Shown: positions 35,690 to 46,007, counted from the stretch's first letter. The stretch is 64,000 nucleotides of DNA from Paenibacillus woosongensis (GCF_030122845.1 NZ_CP126084.1:4543501-4607500), one strand, 5' to 3'. The notes: a model not told the origin generated them from the letters alone. Numbers and translations are program-made.

Positions 35690-37321
35690 TTAATCCACAA
35701 TGTAAAATAATTGCCCTGTCGATACATCCTGAGAGTTCTTTGACGTGATTTCATAATTTATCACAAAGGATTCATTCGACTTGACTAATATGTAGCATGG
35801 GAAAGCAATGTTCTCTTTAGGATTAAGTTCATCGAAATGAAACTCTACCACCAAATAATCTGCCTCGTTATGGATTTCAAAATCAAGCAAAGTTTTTAAA
35901 TACCACCTAAAATCTGAATAATCATGTTCAATTCGTTTTTCAAGATCTAACAAATTTCGATACTGGTTAAATGGAATAAACGAATCATTTACATTATCTT
36001 GAACTTTGCTATCTTTTTGGTGACGCAAGAATAAATTTAAAACGCTATCATATCCTGTTAACTTTTCTAGTACAATGTATTCGGGTTCTTGATAACTGTC
36101 TGGTGTAAGAACTTCAATACTCATTGGTAATTTAATCAACACCTTAATTTTTTCGTCATACTGTTTTCCCTCGTTCTTTAAAACAAGAGGTATGAGTGAA
36201 AATTCTTCGAGAAATTTAAATTGCTTTACAAATGCTTCTAGTTCCTCAAGTTCATAATCATATTCCTCTAACTTTTCAAACTTTTGCTTTTCAACTTCAT
36301 CCCCGATTCGCTCAACTGGAGTTGAAAAGAATGGTGTATGAAGCCGAACTTGCTGCTCTTTCAAATTGCCAACATAAAAGAAATCATCACTTAGTTGAAT
36401 ACCCAGGAGCCGCTGTGTTTTTTCACGGATTTCTTGTTGCTTCTTCGGTGAATATTCTGATGAAACGTACAATGATAACTTAAGTGGACTTCCAAATATT
36501 CCAGTTTCCTTCACCACCTCTTTCTCTTTTTGTGGTATATGGATCTTATTGATTTCATCAATTTCTTTTATTAACTTTTGTTTTCGTTTTTCAATAAACT
36601 CCATGTTTAGTAATTTGAGATTAAATGACTTCATTGTATTTGAAAATGATACTTTTTGGGTAAGGTAAAACTCAACAAGCAATTTATTGGACGGCAAGTC
36701 ACTCTTAACTTCTGGATAATTAAAATACACCCACTCCAATAGTTGCTTCTCAAAATCAGCCTTAGATACTTTACTTCCATTTGTTGAAAATTTAAAAAAT
36801 TGATAAACAATTGCACCTGTCATCATTTCCAACAAATAGTGCCCAACAGTATGTCCCTTATGAGACAGGAATTTGTTGAGAGACGTATAAATTTTTGATT
36901 CCATTGAGTCCAAATCGAAATTCTCTAACTGGACGTTCATCCTATCAAGAAAAGGACTGATTGTAGCTATTTCATCCTGCTCGTCAGCAGCAAAGTTGTT
37001 TTTGTTCAGTTTATTAATAAACTGTTTGGTTGGATCACTACAAGTTCCAATAAGAATTAATTTATAATCTTTTGCATTCGGCACATCCTGAAGCAGCGTT
37101 TCAAACCAATGAATAATATTGGGCTTAGTAAAATTATTTATCGAAGATTTAACTTGTGTGACTTCTTGTTCATCGTTTTCATAAAACCACGATATATCAA
37201 CCTTATCGTTTGTCGTGTCAGGTTCGATTTGAACGAAAAGCCAATCTCTTGCGACCAATGAATTCAGTACTGACACAACTGACTGATACAAGTATCCTCT
37301 TGCCCCTTCTTTTCCTCCCAT
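35690..37321 (-). CDS. Probable Cap4/DUF4297-like nuclease effector
   Basis: 543 residues. The N-terminus ARGYLYQSVVSVLNSL, then E33, DKVDISW (D42) and QVK (56-58) fit a PD-(D/E)xK restriction-like core of the DUF4297/Cap4 type, in which the motif ends Q-x-K. The remaining 450 residues are helical and charged with no motif I recognise; they may sense the trigger. GAAGAGGT precedes the ATG. Last gene of the four-gene cargo operon, 114 bases after the HEPN gene. Effector role is inferred from the nuclease motif and context. Confidence 0.55.
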   Translation of the reverse strand: MGGKEGARGYLYQSVVSVLNSLVARDWLFVQIEPDTTNDKVDISWFYENDEQEVTQVKSSINNFTKPNIIHWFETLLQDVPNAKDYKLILIGTCSDPTKQFINKLNKNNFAADEQDEIATISPFLDRMNVQLENFDLDSMESKIYTSLNKFLSHKGHTVGHYLLEMMTGAIVYQFFKFSTNGSKVSKADFEKQLLEWVYFNYPEVKSDLPSNKLLVEFYLTQKVSFSNTMKSFNLKLLNMEFIEKRKQKLIKEIDEINKIHIPQKEKEVVKETGIFGSPLKLSLYVSSEYSPKKQQEIREKTQRLLGIQLSDDFFYVGNLKEQQVRLHTPFFSTPVERIGDEVEKQKFEKLEEYDYELEELEAFVKQFKFLEEFSLIPLVLKNEGKQYDEKIKVLIKLPMSIEVLTPDSYQEPEYIVLEKLTGYDSVLNLFLRHQKDSKVQDNVNDSFIPFNQYRNLLDLEKRIEHDYSDFRWYLKTLLDFEIHNEADYLVVEFHFDELNPKENIAFPCYILVKSNESFVINYEITSKNSQDVSTGQLFYIVD

Positions 37322-37435
37322 ACCTCTTCACCCGTTCTATAAATAAATTTTACAAACCGCAACGCCCACAAATATCTAACCACCTACACCATTGAACATA
37401 AAAATATTTATTTAACTTCCATGGAATGTTTTGTT

Positions 37436-38719
37436 TTAAGAGAGATTTGAATATGGAGATAAATCAATTCTAATACCAAAATTATTCTCCGCTGTTTCTT
37501 GAATATCATTTACCAAATCCCCACAACCATATGCATTATATATTTGACTATTTGAGTTCATAACTTTAAGTAATTCGTTAAGCTCATCTTCTTCAAATTC
37601 TTCTAATTTTCGTTTCACTATCTCAATACGCCTAATCGCACCTGAATAATTATTTGCACTTGATAGATATTTAATTAGCATTTTTCTATATACATTCATC
37701 TTATTAACTGTTCTTGCAAGTTCCTCTAGTCTATTAAGGGTTATATAATTGAATTCGCGGGAACTAAGGTGTGGTACTACTTTATTAAGATGTTCCTCCG
37801 GATCAGAACTTAAAAACCATGCTCGAACGAAAAGGGAGTTATACCTTCTAATCTCCGTATCTAGCTGTTTCTGTACATCCTCATCAAGAAGTATAAACAA
37901 CCGTGGTGATTGATTAAAAAGATCAATTAATTTATTTATTTGTTTTTTTCCAAAGGAGACTTGACTGTAGTAAACTGGATCATCCGACAAACATTTGATT
38001 ACCAAATCCGGATATATTCGGTTAATTAACTCAACCGTTATAGCGTTAACCTCTCTATTTTCATCACAGTCATCATCATCCAATCTATAGGTAAACTTCC
38101 ACAATTTCTTAAAAAGGCTTGTCAACGCTTTTCCGTTCATTTCACCAAGATACCTCTTAACTAACATCCTTTCGAATTCAGTAGTGTCATTAGCTAGCTC
38201 GTACATCTGAGGTAACTTAGTAATAATAAGATCAACCAGTTTTGCAGTATGAGTGGATGACTTTGTAAGCACTCCCTCCAACATATTGCGAATATGAGCC
38301 CGAACAGTTTCTTTATTGGGTGTAAACAACACATTATCTTCTGTATCAAGTATGTTTGGATGAGCTGATAAATTGCGATGATCTTTCAAATACTCTATAT
38401 TTGCCTTATCTGATAATTCAAGAAGTTTAGTTTCTTGGAACACCTTTTCGACCAACAATTTCTCCCATTTGGAGGAAGTAATATCTTTTTTCTTTTCTTG
38501 TTCAACTTCTTTAAGAATTTTTTCAGCACCGGGATCACTCTCACGTTCTACCTGATCCTTTAATTTGAAAACAAGATCGGAAATAACAATTGCATATAGC
38601 GAAAGTACAGCCGATCTATAATTACCAATTGCATACGAACTCATAACTTCTTGAAAATATTCTTTTGTTTTTGGATGCTTAATACGTTCTGCTGCTACAT
38701 CTAGAGAATAATCCTGCAT
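37436..38719 (-). CDS. HEPN-domain protein, possible RNase component
   Basis: 427 residues. The N-terminal 150 residues form a helical HEPN-like domain with RNLSAH (about 115-120), fitting the R-x4-H active site of HEPN ribonucleases, within the context LKDHRNLSAHPNIL typical of this superfamily. The rest is an all-helical, Leu-rich region with repeated short helices and no recognised domain. Start is ATG at 38719 after AAGGTTAAG. It lies 188 bases after the helicase gene and 114 before the nuclease candidate, same strand. Alternative: a structural, catalytically inert HEPN scaffold. Confidence 0.65.
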   Translation of the reverse strand: MQDYSLDVAAERIKHPKTKEYFQEVMSSYAIGNYRSAVLSLYAIVISDLVFKLKDQVERESDPGAEKILKEVEQEKKKDITSSKWEKLLVEKVFQETKLLELSDKANIEYLKDHRNLSAHPNILDTEDNVLFTPNKETVRAHIRNMLEGVLTKSSTHTAKLVDLIITKLPQMYELANDTTEFERMLVKRYLGEMNGKALTSLFKKLWKFTYRLDDDDCDENREVNAITVELINRIYPDLVIKCLSDDPVYYSQVSFGKKQINKLIDLFNQSPRLFILLDEDVQKQLDTEIRRYNSLFVRAWFLSSDPEEHLNKVVPHLSSREFNYITLNRLEELARTVNKMNVYRKMLIKYLSSANNYSGAIRRIEIVKRKLEEFEEDELNELLKVMNSNSQIYNAYGCGDLVNDIQETAENNFGIRIDLSPYSNLS

Positions 38720-38910
38720 CAAATTTATCTTAACCTTTCTTCATTAGTGTATTATTTTGAGCTGTCGTAAATGAGATAAACTTATTTGAAGTTCAAAAAG
38801 ATCATGCACCGAAAAGATTCACTGTAATATAATTCCCCCCGCAACAAAGGCCATCCTTTCCTCTATTATATTTTTCAAAACGCAAACAAGATCATAGGCG
38901 ATTCTATTGC

Positions 38911-40638
38911 TTAGTTTAATAGCTTAAGTTCCCAAACAGTTCTACTTTTCTCACTTGGGACCGCAATTACAAGTAGTTTACTTGGCCTCGTCATTCCAAC
39001 ATATGCAATACGTAATTCCTCATCATCAAGTGTTTTTAAGCCTTGAGAAAGCATCGTTCTATAATAACCCCCTTTGGCACCCCTTTCTTTTAAAATGAGT
39101 AAAACAGCATCAAAAGTTTCCCCTTTAACCGTATGTACAGTACCTATTCTAAATCTTTCAGAGCAATCTTCTGTAATTCTAAATAATTCGTCAAAACTGC
39201 AATCCACACAATTAGGTTTGAGATTCATTTTTATAGGCATATTGTGACATCTAAGAATATCCGACGCCTGTTTTACCCATTCAATAATACTACCAGTCGG
39301 AGAAGGCAAACACCTCAGTATATGCATTATGTTCTGTCGATGATGAACAAAGCCTCTTTCCAAGATCCAATTATTAAGATCATTTGCGGAACAGTAATTT
39401 TTATTATGTAATCCTTTGTATATAGCTTTCTCTGCTAGTTTAAATGCATCTAAAATACGTCCCTTTTCGGCCATATATTTACTTTTTGCTATATCTCTAA
39501 CGTAGTACCTACCTACTAACCATGGATGTTCAATCCGTTCAGGTTGGGATAGAATCTGGCTCTGTATAGACTTACTTCTAAAAATAACAGCAACCTTTTC
39601 ATGACTAATCTCAATCTGATGTTGTTCACATAAATGAAGAAAGTAATCAATTGTTTGTTGGATACATTCCGGTTTGTAACAAATAACCTCCGGAATGTGG
39701 CCATAATTCTTAACAGTCTCATTAACCGCGACCGGTGGATTATCACGAGAAGTAAGATTATATGTTACATTACAAATATTCTGGGAGCTCCGTCTATTTT
39801 CATCTAAAACGACAGAGTTCTTTCCCCACTCATTAAATTTATCGATAAAAAGATCAGGCCGAGCGTCGTTCCACTCAAAAATGGCTTGATCAGGGTCCCC
39901 AACTAACATTACATTTTTAAGTCCATTATCAATTAATTTATTGATTATGCCCATTTGAATCTCGGATGTATCTTGTGCCTCATCGATAATGAGTTCTGGA
40001 AATCTCATAGCAATAGACTGTGCAATATTAGGATACTTTTCAAGGATTTTTAACGAGAAGTAATTAGCATCTGCTTGCGTTGCATATCCTTGTTTCCAAT
40101 ACTTCATTTTTGTCTCGCGCAATCTATTCACATGACCACTTTCAGAACCATCCTTATTTCTCCATTTAAAATGAAACCTCTTAAAATCTGCTGTTGTTGG
40201 TATAACACCATCATTAATTGAAAAGCTTGTGCAATCAAAATACTGATCATAATCATAATCATAATCGTAATTCCCAGCTGACCATGTGCCATGCGGTTCA
40301 CCAACAAGGATAGGCCGTTTTCCACAACCCATTATTAAATGTCCAAACGGCAAGAATATAAATTTATTAATAAAACTATCCAACGTTCCAAGATGATGAG
40401 GGAAATTTATTGTCATCCCTAAGTTTTGATCGAGCATTTTCCGAATTTCATGCCATGCCACGTTTGTAAAGGATAATACCGCAATCCCCCTAGTTGATAG
40501 TTGCCAATTATTTAGCTTATGAGCCAATCTTGCTGCTGTCGTATATGTTTTTCCACTTCCAGGACAAGCCTTAACGGCAAATAACCCTTTCTTTTCAAAC
40601 ACGATTGTTCGTTGAATGTGAGATAAACTTTCAAACAT
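38911..40638 (-). CDS. gajB: UvrD-like helicase, GajB-like
   Basis: 575 residues, superfamily 1A helicase: Walker A ACPGSGKTYT (24-33), Walker B LIIDEAQD (216-223), motif III MLVGDPDQAIFEWNDA, motif V GTVHTVKGETFDAV and motif VI YVGMTRPSKLL. A YD-rich patch (about 124-131, encoded by a short repeat) lies before DQYFD. Its ATG lies inside the end of the OLD-family gene (eight-base overlap), so the two are co-translated. OLD-TOPRIM plus UvrD is the composition of Gabija, in which the pair forms an anti-phage nuclease complex. Slightly longer than usual GajB. Confidence 0.75.
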   Translation of the reverse strand: MFESLSHIQRTIVFEKKGLFAVKACPGSGKTYTTAARLAHKLNNWQLSTRGIAVLSFTNVAWHEIRKMLDQNLGMTINFPHHLGTLDSFINKFIFLPFGHLIMGCGKRPILVGEPHGTWSAGNYDYDYDYDQYFDCTSFSINDGVIPTTADFKRFHFKWRNKDGSESGHVNRLRETKMKYWKQGYATQADANYFSLKILEKYPNIAQSIAMRFPELIIDEAQDTSEIQMGIINKLIDNGLKNVMLVGDPDQAIFEWNDARPDLFIDKFNEWGKNSVVLDENRRSSQNICNVTYNLTSRDNPPVAVNETVKNYGHIPEVICYKPECIQQTIDYFLHLCEQHQIEISHEKVAVIFRSKSIQSQILSQPERIEHPWLVGRYYVRDIAKSKYMAEKGRILDAFKLAEKAIYKGLHNKNYCSANDLNNWILERGFVHHRQNIMHILRCLPSPTGSIIEWVKQASDILRCHNMPIKMNLKPNCVDCSFDELFRITEDCSERFRIGTVHTVKGETFDAVLLILKERGAKGGYYRTMLSQGLKTLDDEELRIAYVGMTRPSKLLVIAVPSEKSRTVWELKLLN

Positions 40639-42421
40639 TTAGTTCACCCTTAATGACCCAACTTATCGAACGTTTTATATAGTCTGGAACTACAAACTGT
40701 CTCCTAGCTATTTCATCATTCTCAAGTTTTAGAGCAAGCCGATGTGCTAATTCCGATTTTGCTTTATTACTTACCACTTTTCTCAGGAAGCTGTGTGCAA
40801 AATCAGAACTTGTGTCGCCAGATATCCTGGAAGCCGAGATAGGATGCATGTCCTGAAAAATACTAAACAATAAATTTTTATTATAGTCACTGGCCATAAT
40901 TAGCTCGTATTCAAACGTCACAGCTGAAGTTTCGACATGCAGCAGTCCACCCTTCAGCTCTAAAGCATTTTGCGCTCTTGAAGATACTTCCTCTGTCGCT
41001 AGGTCCCTATCATCATCAGTGATAATCACACTACGTATACCTAGTCTCTTGTTTTTATCATTTGAATTAAAAAGTCTTCCAAAATGTTCAAAAGAAACAC
41101 CGTTAACAATAACAATTTCGATACCCATTTTGTCCAAATCATATTCATTCCCCATGATTTTCGAAAACTTCTGTAACAAAAGAGCTTCTGATATCCCTTC
41201 GACAAAAATAACTCCATTTGAAAAAAACAATTGCGACTTGGTTACATCAAGAAACTTACCCAGATATTTTTTATTATCATCAGACAACTCTGAATTTGCT
41301 AAAGAATATGTAGATACATTATTGTCTTGGCATTGTACTACGATCAACGAATCAAGGTCCGCTCTAGCTGTAATTGTTGGTGAATGCGAAGTAATAAAGA
41401 TTTGAAATCCAATCGAATCTAATTTGCTTAGATAATTAAAATAAATACTCTGTAATTGTGGGTGCAGATGTGCCTCTGGTTCCTCAATTAGTAACGCAAT
41501 ATATGACTCTGGTTCTAAATGCTTACGATTCTTCAAGTCACCCAAAACTGTTGCCATGTACAGCAAATTATTATACCCGAGGCCATTTTGTTGAATATCA
41601 AAGTATTTTTGTTTGCTGTAGTCCCCTCCCAAAATGTTTGTATCAAATACAGGAAATAATACTCTTAAGCTATCGACGATTTTCCTGAATTCAAAAGGTA
41701 AAAATTCCACTTCCACTTTTTGTTTTTTATTTGATATAGAAGTCTCATCAAGATGCTCGTTAATCTTTTGCTTTCCTGTTTCAATAATACTCCCCCAATC
41801 AGGGTCTCCAGTTAACGCTTCCCTAAGTCTTAGTGTTAATTCATCTCGTTTTTCATCAGTAATGGGATTACCATGAATATCTTCCCGGAGATAAGAAAAT
41901 AATTCACCTAATCTATTTCCACGAACTGGTCTAAGTTGTTGAGCTGCGTCTCTAAGGGCATCCAGATACACGAAAAGCAACAAATTAAAAACATCGGGTG
42001 TAATTTGTTGTCCCTCGTTGTCCCCTCCCCAAACGTTGTATCTGATTTTCTCAATACCGTTCTTATATTCTAAAAAATATTTATAATGAATCTGTAAACA
42101 TTGCTGAGTTCCATCCTTAGATAGGGAAAATAAATCGATAAAAATTCCGCTTTCTGTGGGGTCTTCTATCTTGAATTGTAAATGGAATTCAATCGGGTTG
42201 ATATTTGCATCAGGATCATGCCGATTAATATGAAAATCACTTCGCTTCACATACGTGTCTCTCAATTGTTTGCCATAATTGAAGCAAATCCTAAGAGCAT
42301 CAATTATCGTTGACTTACCAGCATTATTTTCACCAATTAATATATTTAACCCTTTACGAAAATCAATGCTGAGACAAGATATATTTCTGAAATTCTTAAT
42401 AATTAAATTCTCCAAAAACAT
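40631..42421 (-). CDS. gajA: OLD-family ATPase-TOPRIM nuclease, GajA-like
   Basis: 596 residues. ATPase half: Walker A IGENNAGKSTII (29-40), Q-loop region, ALLIEEPEAHLHPQLQ (Walker B with signature region) and the switch histidine in FITSHSPTI. TOPRIM half (from about 400): GVIFVEGISEALLL with the catalytic Glu, and VIITDDDRD with the metal-binding Asp pair. This is a class 2 OLD nuclease, the type found in tandem with a UvrD helicase in Gabija. First gene of the cargo operon. Confidence 0.78.
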   Translation of the reverse strand: MFLENLIIKNFRNISCLSIDFRKGLNILIGENNAGKSTIIDALRICFNYGKQLRDTYVKRSDFHINRHDPDANINPIEFHLQFKIEDPTESGIFIDLFSLSKDGTQQCLQIHYKYFLEYKNGIEKIRYNVWGGDNEGQQITPDVFNLLLFVYLDALRDAAQQLRPVRGNRLGELFSYLREDIHGNPITDEKRDELTLRLREALTGDPDWGSIIETGKQKINEHLDETSISNKKQKVEVEFLPFEFRKIVDSLRVLFPVFDTNILGGDYSKQKYFDIQQNGLGYNNLLYMATVLGDLKNRKHLEPESYIALLIEEPEAHLHPQLQSIYFNYLSKLDSIGFQIFITSHSPTITARADLDSLIVVQCQDNNVSTYSLANSELSDDNKKYLGKFLDVTKSQLFFSNGVIFVEGISEALLLQKFSKIMGNEYDLDKMGIEIVIVNGVSFEHFGRLFNSNDKNKRLGIRSVIITDDDRDLATEEVSSRAQNALELKGGLLHVETSAVTFEYELIMASDYNKNLLFSIFQDMHPISASRISGDTSSDFAHSFLRKVVSNKAKSELAHRLALKLENDEIARRQFVVPDYIKRSISWVIKGELNV

Positions 42422-42845
42422 ATTGATCCCCCATTATCGTTATTATGTATAACATCATTTCAGCTGACTTCGTTTTTCTTCCAAATTATCCACTTTTAGA
42501 ATTCGACAGATTATTCCAAATCCCTACTTTTGAAACCAATTCCTTTACCTATAACAATAAATTCATTACCTGGCTGCTCCTCCACTAATAATGCAATTGG
42601 CATTATTGTTAAGAACATTTACTATTCTACTCACTCTCCACCCCCTTAAAACATAAAAAACCTAGTAACATTAAATCATTACTAGGTTTTGCTTATAAGA
42701 ATAATAACACCCTATGGTATATTAAATTTTAAATCATACCCCCAAGTGATGCTCTTTCGATAACACCTTGTGAAATTATAATATCTCAGCGCTGTCAACA
42801 ATGAAAAAAAGGTACATCTGCTCAGGTCCATAAACTGGTACAGTT
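42422..42845. other. Leader of the defence operon and boundary hairpin
   Basis: Gene-free, AT-rich. It holds the bidirectional hairpin at 42656-42690 and must contain the promoter of the defence operon (minus strand, between about 42430 and 42650); several TATAAT-like boxes, none certain. Confidence 0.4.
42656..42690. terminator. Bidirectional terminator between tnsD remnant and defence operon
   Basis: AAAACCTAGTAA and TTACTAGGTTTT form a 12-bp stem with a ten-base loop, with A and T runs on either side so it can act on both strands. It separates cargo from the transposition gene. Confidence 0.8.
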
Positions 42846-43057
42846 CTATTTTCGTTTCATCGCTCGTTCAAACTCATCGACTAGCTTTGCAAATTCGGAT
42901 ACATTCGGCTCAAGTCCAAATGCACGCTTCATGTCCCTATAATGGCGAAAAAAACCACATTCGCTTCTTCACAAGGATACCCTAATAGCTGAAGCTCCAA
43001 AATAACAGCTTGTGCGTAATGCTTAATCATTAATCGTCGACTTGACATCTGGGACAT
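42846..43057 (-). pseudogene. Small conserved-looking protein, frameshifted
   Basis: Minus strand: MSSRRLMIKHYAQAVILELQLLGYPCEEANVVFF, then after one base in a T-run, RHYRDMKRAFGLEPNVSEFAKLVDEFERAMKRK and a stop. Joined it would be about 68 residues, basic and helical. I do not recognise the family. It directly follows the TnsD remnant, same strand. Confidence 0.55.
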
Positions 43058-43086
43058 AATTAAGTGACACCTTTAAAGGATACGCT

Positions 43087-44820
43087 CTAATTAAGATGCA
43101 TCTCCAGCTGTTCAATAATTTTTTCGTCTAGCTCTTTTGTAGTATTTCTATACATTTTACTAAATACCTTAATATTATCAAGTGAGTCGACTCTCTTTTT
43201 ATACTTCCTCATCTGTTTTATTATTATTGGAAGATGTCGTATCAAATATTGATCTTTCGATTCGACTCTTCTTTTTAGCAAATCTATAGACTTTGGAAAT
43301 TTAGCCGATGAAATCTCCAAATGATTCATAACCTTCTTAGGCAATTTCCGTAGTATAGTGTACTTTTTAATCTGCTCTGATGGATTTAACCTGTATAATT
43401 CGTCCGCAGCATGTGCTACCATCGTACAATAATGGTTGTCCAGTTTGTTCCAATCTTTTCGAATTTGATTTTTTCTGCTTGGGGGCAATATTTGCTCCAT
43501 CCACTCTCGATCTTCTTTCATCATTATTTGATATAAATCCCCAGCTTGTTTAGCAATTTCGGCTCTCGTTAACGTTATACCGTTATCTCTCCCAAGAATA
43601 TCCAGTATTCTTTCCCGTTTTTTACTTAGAAGCTTCGATACTTCGAATGTTGAAGCGACTTCAATATTGGCATCTAAGGAAGTCCACAACATATTTAAAC
43701 ACTGCAAAATTCTTGTATCAGAACTCGGTTTTCTTAACCTTTTAAAATATTGATTTATTTGTGTAGGTGAAGTATTTAGTTTTTTAGCAATTTCACTATA
43801 GCTTAAGCCACTTGAATGAAGTTCTAATAGGGTTGAATACCAGAGCGGGCCCATTGTCAACACAGCATAACGCTTGTCATTATTTAAGTCCTCCATCTTC
43901 CACCTCCTAGAGAAACTAAAACCACATAAAGGGCAACCAAATAAGCCAGAAATATACTTACCACCGTGATCAACTCGAACACATTTTTTAATGACTTCTA
44001 AGTTGTATCCTTTACATATCGGGTTATTGCAAATCCAAGGTCCGTTTCCAAAAGGTATTGGAATTGAATAGGCTGTGGTGTCTAATAAAAAATTGTTTAC
44101 TGATTTTGCTAAGAACATGATCATCAGTATATATAGTAGAATATTTTTCACAGGACCTTTTGTAGCAAAGAAACTGAAACTTCCTATTTGTGATAACAAG
44201 TCTGCAGCAATATACTCTTTGAGGCCATTTTGAATTAGATAGTTGTTAAAATCATGAATAAGCTGCGTTTTGTCTATTCTCCCTGAATATTTTAAGTATC
44301 CATTAGTTCCCAAGATATTTCTTATTTTTATAAAGATTACTTCTCGAGATAACTGACTTGAAAACTTAACGATTTGATAAAAGTTATTAAGTATCTGTTT
44401 CTCGGCTTGATATTTAAGAGGATTAGCCATTTTTTTATATTCCGATAAAGTGCAACCACATTCACAACGTTGAGAAGCTAATAAATCCCTTTCATCTATC
44501 ATTGCCAACTTCTTTTCGCAATTGGGACAGTGTGTAAGCAGTTCATAAGCATGCTCTGGACAAAAAGATAAGAATGTTATTTGATGAATTCTATGCGGAT
44601 AAACTTCTCCATATTTCTGATAATCACCGTTCATGCATTCGGGACAATATCGAATATTCTCTGATATGAATCTTCTTTTTCCTCTACCTAGAAAAATGGA
44701 GATGTTAAATTCCCCTTCATTATTCAAAATTTCTTTAAACGCAGCAATTAGTCTGTCTTCTGGAATAAACGGTTTAACCCAATAAAAAAATGTATTTAAG
44801 TTGTGCAAAGAAGACTGGAG
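43087..44820 (-). pseudogene. TnsD/TniQ-family targeting protein, N-terminally truncated
   Basis: Target-selector of Tn7-like transposition. Zinc-binding pairs are clear: YCPECMNGDYQKYGEVYPHRIHQI, CPEHAYELLTHCPNCEKK, CECGC, and later WICNNPICKGYNL...GLFGCPLCGFSFSRRW, plus YSEIAKKLNTSPTQINQYFK. The family's N-terminal block (P.ELLYS.L.RYH) is absent; upstream of about FFYWVKPFIPEDR the frame runs antisense into the XRE gene (44830 onward), so the first 70-100 residues were lost. TnsABC homologues that should precede it on this strand are missing. The remaining domain may still bind DNA but full function is doubtful. Confidence 0.85.
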
Positions 44821-44829
44821 GATAAAAAG

Positions 44830-45246
44830 TTGTTTGAACTCGGGGAAAGAATTAAAGAACAAAGATTGAAACAGAAATGGACTCAAGACGTCCTTGCTCA
44901 AAAAATAGGTACTTCAAAACACGTAATATCAAACTGGGAACGTGGGGTCGCAAACCCTGATTGCAAACAAATTGTCCTTTTATGTAAAGCCTTGTCTGTT
45001 TCAGCTGATTTTTTACTCGGGATCACAGATATGCCAGATCCGTATTACAAAGATACAGTCAGCCAATTAAACCTTTTATCTTCTTTAAGCTATTCTTTCG
45101 CTAAAGAAAATTCATGGGACTTACTGCAGCTTATTGATTCTGGAATCGCATTGAGCGTGAACAATGAGAAGCTTTCAAATAAAGAAAAAGCCCTCCTTCA
45201 AGAAGTGATTTCATCAATAATAACAAAGGTTCGCGAGATGACCTGA
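44830..45246 (+). CDS. XRE-family regulator
   Basis: About 138 residues. Helix-turn-helix: GERIKEQRLKQKWTQDVLAQKIGTSKHVISNWERGVANPDCKQIVLLCKALSVSADFLLG, followed by a helical C-terminal part. TTG at 44830 is the likely start, with GGAGG seven bases upstream; the frame opens earlier at 44803 without a ribosome site. It is divergent from and directly abuts the truncated TnsD gene, replacing its 5' part. The only plus-strand gene within the element. Could be a phage- or plasmid-type repressor that came with an insertion. Confidence 0.85.
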   Translation: MFELGERIKEQRLKQKWTQDVLAQKIGTSKHVISNWERGVANPDCKQIVLLCKALSVSADFLLGITDMPDPYYKDTVSQLNLLSSLSYSFAKENSWDLLQLIDSGIALSVNNEKLSNKEKALLQEVISSIITKVREMT

Positions 45247-45472
45247 AAAACTAGGGAAAGATAAAAGGAATATTTATGAATATTGTCATAAAACTCTCAC
45301 CCTGGCAATGCATACTATAATTTCTCGTGGTTTTTCCGGTACTTCTTAAGTGCTCTTATTCAATGCCATACTAGATACGAAGGCTTGCTATCTAATCATC
45401 ATCTTTAGAGGACAAGGAATTCACTACTTTTTGTACTGAGCATTAGCAACTACGTTTCTACAATTCCCATGT

Positions 45473-45511
45473 ATCGTTGCTATTTGGCCCACCTTTCCCA
45501 ATAGCAACGAT
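45473..45511. repeat. 12-bp perfect inverted repeat
   Basis: ATCGTTGCTATT and AATAGCAACGAT separated by 15 bases. No T-run follows, so it is not an obvious terminator; it could be an operator or a scar of a mobile element. Confidence 0.6.
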
Positions 45512-45805
45512 AAATAAATTATATATTAACTTGCATACATCACTTCGTTACTTCCATGCTTATTCTCTGTAAGCTACATTGAAACTTAAGAATATAATTT
45601 ATGTTACAAGGAATATCCGTTTATCGATATTTTAAACAAGCAATAAGCAATTTAATCGATTAATCCTATAAGAAATTTTTCATATATCATAGTAACCAAC
45701 AAGACAATGTTGGTTCATCTATAGATATGTGTTAACATTCTGCGGAAAATGTTTCTTTTAGTAGAGAATAAGTGTATGTATAAACCAAAACCTATTGAAA
45801 ATACT

Positions 45806-45912
45806 AAGACCCGGATAAGTTGAAATTATCCGGGTCACACCAATAAACGCCCCTCATAGGCGTGGGTCTATATTGGTAGTGAAGTAGACTATTTCTCATA
45901 GAGTGAGGGTCC
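45806..45912. other. Cluster of stem-loops, possible structured RNA
   Basis: Three features in a row: an 11-bp stem GACCCGGATAA/TTATCCGGGTC; then CCAATA..TATTGG enclosing CGCC..GGCG; then GGGTCCC after an AGACTATTTCTCATAGAG stretch. The density suggests a structured RNA or regulatory site. Strand unknown. Confidence 0.35.
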
Positions 45913-46007
45913 CTTCTTTTTATGCATAGATCTAATTATGAGTACTCGATACTGGGTCATGGAATAGCTCCCTATCCACTACAAATCCTTTTTTATTAAA
46001 TCAGTTA

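Larger units (their letters stand above)
45247..46007. other. Gene-free stretch with strong inverted repeats
   Basis: No supported gene in 760 bases. It holds a 12-bp inverted repeat (45473-45484 against 45500-45511) and, at 45806-45912, a compact set of hairpins. This is where tnsABC would be expected if the element were complete. Confidence 0.5.

Noticed and set aside
35495..35710. 71-residue open frame inside the left transposon end
   Set aside because: Overlaps the binding-site array and has no ribosome site or recognisable product.
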